Source: Clostridiales bacterium (lineage in GTDB: Bacteria > Bacillota > Clostridia > Christensenellales > Aristaeellaceae). Taken from it: 19,285 bases of DNA. Below the pieces are notes generated by a model, which ran no database searches, had not been told where the DNA came from, and saw only the letters and a list, made by a program, of their open reading frames with translations. A program made the position numbers and the translations under genes. Positions 13,732 through 19,285 of this stretch are shown piece by piece. Each line of letters starts with the position of its first letter. The first letter of the stretch is position 1. The stretch spans positions 1-19,285 of the forward strand of contig JAAYJP010000117.1 of assembly GCA_012522875.1 (NCBI GenBank), in the 5' to 3' direction.

Positions 13732-14415
13732 ATGAAACGCGCACTCCCGGCCTTTGCGGTTCTTCTTCTGCTTCTTACCGGCTGCGCGCCCCAAACAGGA
13801 GGACGCATCGCAGATGCCGTGTCCGCCGCCACACAGGCGCGCTACCGGGAAAACGAAATCAGGGATTACCAGGGCGCCCGGCTGGACCCGGCGGTGGGCC
13901 CCCGGGACAATTCCATCAAGGGCGTCCAGGCGGTGGACACCAATGGCTATGCGCTTGTGGTGGACGGGCTGGTGGAGGCTCCCGTTGCCCTTGGCTACGG
14001 CCAGGTGCTGGCCCTCCCCGCCCATGAGCGGCTGATTACCCTGCACTGCGTTGAGGGCTGGGATGCCACGGTCCTCTGGAAGGGCGTGCTGCTGGAGGAA
14101 CTGATAGGCCTGGCGGGGATCAAGCCGGAGGCGGTAACGGTCATCTTCAGCTCGGTGGATGGGTACACCACATCCCTGCCCCTTAAAACGATCCGCGAGA
14201 AAAGCCTGATCCTGGCCTACGGCGCCAACGGGCTGGACCTGCCCCCGGCGCTGGGCTATCCCTTTATGGTGGTGGCCGAGGACAAACTGGGCTACAAATG
14301 GGGCAGATGGGTTGACCGCATCACCCTGTCGGATGATGCGGACTACAAGGGTTTCTGGGAAAACCTGGGCTATCCCAATGGCGCGGATGTGCCAGCGGGA
14401 ACGGAAGGGACCTGA
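13732..14415 (+). CDS. Lipoprotein with sulfite-oxidase-type molybdopterin-binding domain
   Basis: This 227-residue protein has an oxidoreductase molybdopterin-binding domain like that of sulfite oxidase and MsrP (YedY). The signal peptide MKRALPAFAVLLLLLTGC ends in a lipobox with Cys18, so the product is expected on the outer face of the membrane. Domain features are the Mo-ligand cysteine Cys106 in LITLHCVEGWDATVLWKG and the C-terminal signature GYPFMVVAEDKLGYKWGRWV at about 175-194. No sulfite-oxidase dimerisation domain or heme domain follows, so this is a minimal form; substrate unknown. The start has KR, not the twin-arginine motif expected for export with the cofactor already bound. 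AAGGAGG stands about 8 nt before the ATG at 13732; in-frame ATGs at 13696 and 13726 are rejected because the first lies in the -10 box and the second is too close to the ribosome binding site. Confidence 0.87.
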   Translation: MKRALPAFAVLLLLLTGCAPQTGGRIADAVSAATQARYRENEIRDYQGARLDPAVGPRDNSIKGVQAVDTNGYALVVDGLVEAPVALGYGQVLALPAHERLITLHCVEGWDATVLWKGVLLEELIGLAGIKPEAVTVIFSSVDGYTTSLPLKTIREKSLILAYGANGLDLPPALGYPFMVVAEDKLGYKWGRWVDRITLSDDADYKGFWENLGYPNGADVPAGTEGT

Positions 14416-14496
14416 TTCTGCCCCGGAATAGAACCAGACGCATCACAGCCATCGCTGCGATCCGGGCGCGCATCAGGATACCTGCCGAAAAAAATC

Positions 14497-14525
14497 TTCC
14501 CATCCGCACAGACGGGTGCTATAAT
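14497..14525 (+). promoter_or_regulatory. Extended -10 promoter for the molybdenum-hydroxylase operon
   Basis: TGCTATAAT (14517-14525) combines an extended TGn element with a perfect -10 box. At 17-nt spacing the -35 is TTCCCA (14497-14502, four of six). Transcription would start near 14532 and leave a leader of about 110 nt. The rest of the 226-nt gap after the lipoprotein gene shows no clear terminator. Confidence 0.72.
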
Positions 14526-14600
14526 CTTGCCAATCAACAGAAGCAGAATCCACAGCCGGCTTTCTGAACGCCCCAAAGCAAACTTCGACTCCTCCTCCGC

Positions 14601-14618
14601 AAGCCCGGCCCAGGGCTT
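14601..14618 (+). other. Small hairpin in the leader of the hydroxylase operon
   Basis: AAGCCC and GGGCTT form a perfect 6-bp stem around a 6-nt loop, ending 12 nt before the AGGTG ribosome binding site at 14631-14635. There is no T-run, so it is not a terminator. It might shape translation of the first gene or mean nothing; no known riboswitch class is recognised in the leader. Confidence 0.35.
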
Positions 14619-14641
14619 CAGGCAGAAATCAGGTGCACGCA

Positions 14642-15232
14642 ATGGTGGTGGACGGTGTCATCCTGGCCGCCGGATGGTCCAGCAGGACCGCGCCGGAGGT
14701 AAAACTTGGCTATCCAATCGCAGGCCGTTCCCTTCTTGAAATGAGCATCAGCAGCCTGCGTCCGTTTTGCGCCCGCCTTTATGTGGTGACGGGCGCGCAT
14801 CAATTTGCTGTCATGGAACTTTTGCGGGGGCAGGACACGCTTACTCCGGTTTATAACCCTGATTTTGCCGCGGGGATGTACGGCTCCGTGAAGGCCGGAT
14901 TGCGGTGTACGGAAGCAAGCGCAGCATTTGTGCTGCCCGGGGATTGTCCCTTCGCGTCCCCGGAGGTTATGGAAGCGTTGCTCGCCTGCCAGGATGATGT
15001 GGTGCTGCCCTGCTGGAAAGGGCAAACCGGGCATCCGGTGCTTCTGCGCCGCCGGGCCATAGGCGAAGTGCTGAAGGATAATAGCTGCCAAAGCCTGCGG
15101 GAATTTGTGCGGCAGCACGGCCACACAGGCGTCCCTGTTGACTGCCCTGGCATCCTGATGGATATCGATACGCCTGAGGACTACCGGCAGGCCCTGAACC
15201 GGAGAGAGGCGGTGGCAATGTGGAAGCCATAA
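14642..15232 (+). CDS. MobA/MocA-like nucleotidyltransferase (molybdenum cofactor maturation)
   Basis: The 196-residue protein belongs to the NTP-transferase family of MobA and MocA, which add GMP or CMP to molybdopterin. The N-terminal nucleotide-binding loop is DGVILAAGWSSR, with Lys24 further on (EVKLGYPIAGRSLLE). Later motifs are NPDFAAGMYGSVKAGL, VLPGDCPFASPEV with its metal-binding Asp, GHPVLLRR and the C-terminal DIDTPEDY. A MocA-like cytidylyl role is likelier because members of the xanthine dehydrogenase family carry the CMP form of the cofactor, but the sequence alone does not settle this. The loop lacks the usual RMG after SSR (here RTAPEVK). The ATG at 14642 has AGGTG 6 nt upstream; a GTG at 14633 would add three residues. 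It is the first gene of the operon and overlaps the Mo subunit gene by 13 nt. Confidence 0.82.
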   Translation: MVVDGVILAAGWSSRTAPEVKLGYPIAGRSLLEMSISSLRPFCARLYVVTGAHQFAVMELLRGQDTLTPVYNPDFAAGMYGSVKAGLRCTEASAAFVLPGDCPFASPEVMEALLACQDDVVLPCWKGQTGHPVLLRRRAIGEVLKDNSCQSLREFVRQHGHTGVPVDCPGILMDIDTPEDYRQALNRREAVAMWKP

Positions 15233-17352
15233 CGCGGACTGCCAAACGGCTGGATTTTGATGACAAAATATCGGGTGCAGCCAGGTACTGCGCGGACCTG
15301 CGGCCGGAGGGGCTGCTGTACGCCAAAACGCTGCGCTCGCAAAGGCCCCGCGCCTGGCTTCGCCAGGTCTTTGTTCCACCCCTGCCTGAGGGATACTGTG
15401 TCATCGACCATCACGACATCCCCGGCACCAATATCGTCCCCATCGTGACGGACGACCAGCCGTTTTTCGCGGCGGATGCTGTCAACTATGTGGGCGAGCC
15501 GATTCTGCTGGTCGTGGGGCCTGATCGCTATGTGCTCAACAGCTTATTGAACCAAATTCGGGTGGTGTATGAGGACCGCCCGCCCATCCTGTCCCTGGAA
15601 GCGGCCATGGCGCGCACCGGGGACTTCATCAGCGGGCACCAGCCCTGGTTCACCGCCTATGAATATGAAAAAGGCGACATCGAGGAAGCCATCCACCAGG
15701 CAGCGGACTGTGTGGAGGATACCTTTTACACCGGCTATCAGGAGCAGGCCTACCTGGAGACGCAGGGCATGGTGGCCGCCCTGGAAGAGGGTGTTGTCAC
15801 CATCCGGGGTTCCATGCAATGCCCCTATTACATCCAAAGCGCGCTGAAACAGGCGCTGGGCTGGGAAGACAGCCGCATCCGGGTCATCCAGGCGCCCACG
15901 GGCGGCGGCTTTGGCGGCAAGGAGGAATATCCCTCCATCCCGGCCGTGCACGCCGCGCTGGCGGCCATCAAGACCGGCAAGCCTGTCCAGCTGGTGTTTG
16001 AACGGGGGGAGGATATCCTCTGCACGACCAAGCGCCACCCCGCCCTGATTCGCCTGAAGAGCTATCTGGACACCGGGGGCCGTATCCTGGGGCGGCAGAT
16101 TGATATCAATGCGGACGCAGGCGCCTACGCGGGCCTCTCCAGCGTGGTGCTGCAGCGGATGGTCTATTCCTGCGCGGGCGTCTATGACGTGAACAACCTC
16201 AGGGTGCGCGGGCGCGCGTATGCCACCAGCAAGGCGCCCAGCGGGGCCTTCCGCGGCTTTGGCGGGCCGCAGGCCTTCTTCGCCATCGAGATGCATATGG
16301 AACATCTCGCACGGCACCTGAAAGCGGATCCGATAGCCCTCAGGCGCCGGCACTTCCTTCACCAGGGTGGCACCACCTCAACCGGGGGGCTGCTCCGAAG
16401 CCCGGTCCAGCTGGGCCGCATGGCCGACATGGTCTGCGAAATGTCAGGCTACGCCCATAAGCGTACCGCTCCGAAGCCCCTGAGCGGGAAGCTGCGCGGC
16501 GTCGGATGCTCCCTGTTTTTTCACGGGTGCGGGTTCACGGGTGCCGGGGAGCGGGACCTCCTCAAGCCCTCGGTGAGGCTTTGCAGGGCGGCGGATGGAA
16601 CCGTGCAGGTGTACGCATCCAGCGCGGAACTGGGCCAGGGTGCGATGACCATCCTGAGCAAGATCGCCGCTTGCACCCTGGGCATCCCGCCGGAAAAGGT
16701 ACGCTGTGGCTACCCTGATACGAAGCTGTGCCCGGACTCGGGGCCCACGGTCGCTTCCCGGACGGCGATGGTGGTCGGCAGGCTGGTGCATGAGGCGGCG
16801 CTGAAGCTCAAAGCGCGCTGGGAAGAACCGGTGTGCCAGGCAGAAGCGGGCTTCCAGTACCCCGTGGGCTTCTCCTGGGACAAGGATATCCACCGGGGGG
16901 ACGCCTATCTGGAGTATTCCTGGGGTGCGAATGTGGTGGAAATCGAACTGGATCCTGTGACCTGTGCCTATGAAATTGTGGGCGCCTGGGCGGTATTTGA
17001 TATTGGCACGCCCCTTGATGAGGGGATCGTTGCCGGGCAGATCGAGGGGGGCATGGCGCAGGGCCTGGGCTATGGCGCCATGGAGGTGCTGGAATACAGG
17101 GACGGCAGGCCGCTGCAGCGCGGTTTCACAGACTACAGCCTGCCCACTACGCTGGACCTCCCCCCTGTCAAATGGCGCCTGGTTGAGAGCCATTCCGACT
17201 TAGGGCCCTACGGCGCAAGGGGCCTGGGTGAGCTCAGCCTGGTGGGCGCGGCGCCCGCACTGGCGGCTGCTGTGGAAAACGCCATCGGGAAACCGGTGAG
17301 GAAGCTGCCGGTCACACCGGAATACATTCTGGAGCTGATGCATCATGGATGA
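15220..17352 (+). CDS. Xanthine dehydrogenase-family molybdopterin-binding (large) subunit
   Basis: This 710-residue subunit holds the Mo cofactor of a molybdenum hydroxylase (E. coli XdhA-type). The N-terminal a/b hammerhead domain (KISGAARYCADL, then VNYVGEPILLVV) is followed by the Mo-binding domains. Key motifs are GGGFGGKEEYPS (228-239, Glu235), SGAFRGFGGPQA (341-352, with Arg345 and Phe347), AELGQGAMTILSKIA, CPDSGPTVASRTAMVVGRLV, and the catalytic glutamate Glu671 in GARGLGELSLVG. Keeping both the GGKE glutamate and FRGFGG favours a purine or related N-heterocycle over CO or aldehyde substrates, but the substrate is unproven. It is somewhat shorter than the usual 750 or more residues. 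The start is a GTG at 15220 inside the end of the nucleotidyltransferase gene. The 3' end overlaps the Fe-S subunit gene by 8 nt. Whether it is the selenium-dependent type cannot be read from sequence. Confidence 0.92.
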   Translation: MEAITRTAKRLDFDDKISGAARYCADLRPEGLLYAKTLRSQRPRAWLRQVFVPPLPEGYCVIDHHDIPGTNIVPIVTDDQPFFAADAVNYVGEPILLVVGPDRYVLNSLLNQIRVVYEDRPPILSLEAAMARTGDFISGHQPWFTAYEYEKGDIEEAIHQAADCVEDTFYTGYQEQAYLETQGMVAALEEGVVTIRGSMQCPYYIQSALKQALGWEDSRIRVIQAPTGGGFGGKEEYPSIPAVHAALAAIKTGKPVQLVFERGEDILCTTKRHPALIRLKSYLDTGGRILGRQIDINADAGAYAGLSSVVLQRMVYSCAGVYDVNNLRVRGRAYATSKAPSGAFRGFGGPQAFFAIEMHMEHLARHLKADPIALRRRHFLHQGGTTSTGGLLRSPVQLGRMADMVCEMSGYAHKRTAPKPLSGKLRGVGCSLFFHGCGFTGAGERDLLKPSVRLCRAADGTVQVYASSAELGQGAMTILSKIAACTLGIPPEKVRCGYPDTKLCPDSGPTVASRTAMVVGRLVHEAALKLKARWEEPVCQAEAGFQYPVGFSWDKDIHRGDAYLEYSWGANVVEIELDPVTCAYEIVGAWAVFDIGTPLDEGIVAGQIEGGMAQGLGYGAMEVLEYRDGRPLQRGFTDYSLPTTLDLPPVKWRLVESHSDLGPYGARGLGELSLVGAAPALAAAVENAIGKPVRKLPVTPEYILELMHHG

Positions 17353-17818
17353 AACCATTTCCTTTGTCCTCAACGGCAAGCCGGCCAGCCTGCGGACTGA
17401 CCCCTTAAGGCGGCTGCTGGATATCCTCCGGGAAGACTTTGCCCTGACGGGCACAAAGGAAGGATGCGGCCAGGGAGAATGCGGCGCCTGCGCGGTGCTC
17501 CTGGACGGCCAGCTGGTCAACAGCTGCCTGGTGCCGGCCATCGCTGTGTCGGGCAAACAGGTTCTTACCATAGAAGGCTTCCGTGCCACCCCCCGCTATG
17601 CGTTGCTCCGGGCATGCTTTGAGCAGGCCGGAGCGGTGCAATGCGGCTTCTGCACACCGGGCATGCTCATGGCGGCGGAAGCGCTGCTGCGCAGGAACCC
17701 CGCGCCAACACAGGATGAAATCCGCACCGCACTGTCGGGCAATCTGTGCCGCTGCACCGGATACGCCGCTATCCTCAAGGCGGTTGAAACGGCGGCGAAG
17801 GAAGGGATGGAAAGATGA
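17345..17818 (+). CDS. Xanthine dehydrogenase-family iron-sulfur subunit, 2x[2Fe-2S]
   Basis: This 157-residue electron-transfer subunit has two [2Fe-2S] domains. The plant-ferredoxin-like N-terminal cluster is bound by Cys41, Cys46, Cys49 and Cys61 (EGCGQGECGACAVLLDG). The helical C-terminal cluster near the Mo site is bound by Cys100, Cys103, Cys135 and Cys137 (QCGFCTPGM and NLCRCTGY). All eight ligands are present. It passes electrons from the Mo centre to the FAD subunit encoded next. The ATG overlaps the end of the large subunit gene by 8 nt and the stop overlaps the FAD subunit gene by 4 nt. The order Mo, Fe-S, FAD differs from E. coli xdhABC (Mo, FAD, Fe-S). Confidence 0.96.
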   Translation: MDETISFVLNGKPASLRTDPLRRLLDILREDFALTGTKEGCGQGECGACAVLLDGQLVNSCLVPAIAVSGKQVLTIEGFRATPRYALLRACFEQAGAVQCGFCTPGMLMAAEALLRRNPAPTQDEIRTALSGNLCRCTGYAAILKAVETAAKEGMER

Positions 17819-18651
17819 CCGGCTGCTGCCGCCCGGAAACGCTGGAGGACGCGCTGTCCATTCTCTCCCGCCAAGGCGCGCAGGTGCTGGCTGGCGGGAC
17901 GGACTGGATGGTGAAGCACGGGCAGCAAGGCCCGCATGGCGGCCCGGTGCTCTACATCGCCGAACTGGCGGAACTCAGGCAAATCGCTGTTCATGGCGGG
18001 GAAATACATATCGGAGCCGCCTGCACATTGACTGAGCTGCTGGAAAGCCCGCTGGTTCCGGATTGCCTCAAACAACCGCTTGCGCAGATGGCATCCCCCG
18101 CGATCCGCAATATTGCCACCATCGGCGGCAACCTGTGCAACGCCTCCCCGGCGGCGGACGCGCTGCCCATGCTCAGCGCGATGGACGCCATGCTTAGCCT
18201 GAGATCCCACAAGGCGGAAGAAAGGCTGCCCGCGGAGGACTTCCTGCTCGCACCGGGCAAACCTCGCCTTGCACAAGGGCAGCTGCTGGTGGAAATCCAT
18301 GTGCCCCTGTCGCCCAAATGGGACTGTGTCTACCGGAAAGTCGGCCTGCGCCGGGCAAACAGCCTGTCCAAGGTCTCCTTCTGCGCGCTTTCCGACAAGA
18401 AGGCCGGATATGTTCAGGATGTCCGCATCGCCTTCGGTGCGGTCGCGCCCAGGGTGGTCAGGAGCAGGGAGGCTGAAAAGCGCATCCTTTCCTCAGGCCA
18501 TCCGCTCACGGATGATCAGATACAAGCCATTGCCGCAGAGTATGGCAAACTGCTCAAGCCCATTGACGATGCCCGTTCCAGCCGGGCATACCGCCGGGAG
18601 GTCTCTTTGAGGCTGCTGAAATGGTATTTGAGGGAGGGAATGAACGCATGA
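17815..18651 (+). CDS. Xanthine dehydrogenase-family FAD-binding subunit
   Basis: This 278-residue FAD subunit is of the CoxM/XdhB type. It has the vanillyl-alcohol-oxidase-type FAD fold with AGGTD (26-30) and ATIGGNLCNASPAADALP (101-118), both contacting FAD, and a C-terminal domain starting near 160 (KVGLRRANSLSKVSFCAL, then VRIAFGAVAPRVVRS). It would pass electrons to NAD+ or another acceptor; the acceptor cannot be told. The start overlaps the Fe-S subunit stop as ATGA, and its own stop overlaps the next gene as ATGA, so all subunits are likely made in step. Confidence 0.95.
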   Translation: MTGCCRPETLEDALSILSRQGAQVLAGGTDWMVKHGQQGPHGGPVLYIAELAELRQIAVHGGEIHIGAACTLTELLESPLVPDCLKQPLAQMASPAIRNIATIGGNLCNASPAADALPMLSAMDAMLSLRSHKAEERLPAEDFLLAPGKPRLAQGQLLVEIHVPLSPKWDCVYRKVGLRRANSLSKVSFCALSDKKAGYVQDVRIAFGAVAPRVVRSREAEKRILSSGHPLTDDQIQAIAAEYGKLLKPIDDARSSRAYRREVSLRLLKWYLREGMNA

Positions 18652-19271
18652 GGAAAGCACTTTCTCCGATTCTGCTCTGGGGCGCTGTGTGGGGCATCCT
18701 GGAGGCCACGGCTGGCTACGCCCTGCACTTCGCGGCAATCGCGCTGCCCGGGCTTCCCGGAGCGCTGCTCTTCCCGCTGGGTTTCCTGTGCATGGCACAG
18801 GCGCAAAAAGCCGCAGGGAAGCCGTCTGCGGCCTTCTGGACCGCAGCCATCGCGGCATCCGTTAAGGGAATCGATTTGCTTGTGCCCGGCCACGACGCCA
18901 TCCGGGTCATCAACCCCGCCCTCAGTATTCTGCTGGAAGGCCTGGCGGTGACCGGGATCAGCCTCCTGCTGCCTGCCAAAGGGAAGGGGCCGGGGTTGCT
19001 CCCTGCCCTGGGAATGGGCGTGCTGTGGCGCGCGCTGTTCGCCGGATACCTTGGCCTCATCTCCCTGTTTGGCCTGCCGGCGGGTTTGGTAACCAGCGGC
19101 CCGGGAACCCTCCTGCGCTTCGTTCTGCTGGAAAGCCTGATCAACGCCGCGGTCATCTATGCCGCGTGCCGCGCAATCCCCAGGGCTTCAGGCAAGCCGG
19201 CGTTTGCGATCCGCCCCGCGGCGGCGGCCGGGGCTTATCTGCTGGCGCTGGGCTTGCAGGCTGTATTATAG
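18648..19271 (+). CDS. Unrecognised polytopic membrane protein coupled to the molybdenum-hydroxylase operon
   Basis: I do not recognise this family. The 207-residue protein has about six or seven hydrophobic segments, near residues 6-24, 36-52, 60-75, 88-108, 117-140, 150-173 and 185-205, with short loops and no signal peptide. Notable phrases are LLWGAVWGILEATAGYALHF in the first helix and INPALSILLEGLAV in the middle; Glu19, Glu97 and Glu162 sit in or beside membrane segments. The start at 18648 overlaps the FAD subunit stop as ATGA, with AGGGAGGG about 9 nt before it; an in-frame ATG at 18621 lies inside the FAD gene and would put charged residues first. Size and helix number would suit an ECF-type substrate-binding (S) component or a small permease for the hydroxylase substrate. 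That is inference from context only. Confidence 0.72.
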   Translation: MRKALSPILLWGAVWGILEATAGYALHFAAIALPGLPGALLFPLGFLCMAQAQKAAGKPSAAFWTAAIAASVKGIDLLVPGHDAIRVINPALSILLEGLAVTGISLLLPAKGKGPGLLPALGMGVLWRALFAGYLGLISLFGLPAGLVTSGPGTLLRFVLLESLINAAVIYAACRAIPRASGKPAFAIRPAAAAGAYLLALGLQAVL

Positions 19272-19285
19272 TCCGGGAAAAAAGC

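Noticed and set aside
14370..14642. A minus-strand frame of about 90 codons with a short hydrophobic stretch in the 14416-14641 gap
   Set aside because: It overlaps the 3' end of the lipoprotein gene and the strong plus-strand promoter, and the protein looks random.

Overview
The window is GC-rich DNA with densely packed, often overlapping genes. It looks like a piece of a Gram-positive, clostridia-type chromosome. Supporting signs are strong GGAGG-type ribosome binding sites, a DUF3048 (YerB-like) exported protein, a dimeric (alpha2) glycyl-tRNA synthetase, an ecfA1-ecfA2-ecfT-truA block and a Rad3-type helicase with an N-terminal nuclease domain. A GC-rich clostridial lineage such as Christensenellales or Oscillospirales fits, but that is inference. 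No rRNA, tRNA, insertion sequence, prophage or CRISPR array was seen.

Positions 1-12258 are all on the minus strand. In transcription order they hold glycyl-tRNA synthetase, then a large single-pass protein with an extracellular PQQ-type beta-propeller, then a terminator-like hairpin. Next comes a very compact nine-gene run: glpK, a class I methyltransferase, an RluA-type pseudouridine synthase, tgt, ecfA1, ecfA2, ecfT, truA and a helicase cut off by the window edge. Within this run every junction overlaps by 4-25 nt, except one 11-nt gap. The run mixes RNA modification (tgt, truA, rluA, probably the methyltransferase) with the shared energising module of ECF vitamin/metal importers and glycerol use.

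Positions 12259-12476 are a divergent intergenic region. It carries a near-consensus promoter for glycyl-tRNA synthetase and a weaker one for the exported DUF3048 protein. That gene ends in a textbook terminator. A lipoprotein with a sulfite-oxidase-type molybdopterin domain follows, behind its own promoter.

Positions 14497-19271 hold a molybdenum-hydroxylase operon behind a good extended -10 promoter. It encodes a MobA/MocA-like nucleotidyltransferase (cofactor maturation), a xanthine-dehydrogenase-type Mo subunit, a 2x[2Fe-2S] subunit, an FAD subunit, and a polytopic membrane protein I do not recognise. All junctions in this operon overlap. The last gene is the most interesting unknown: its translational coupling to the hydroxylase suggests a substrate transporter or membrane partner. 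The preceding lipoprotein is a second molybdoenzyme-like protein, and it has a Sec/lipobox signal rather than a Tat signal.
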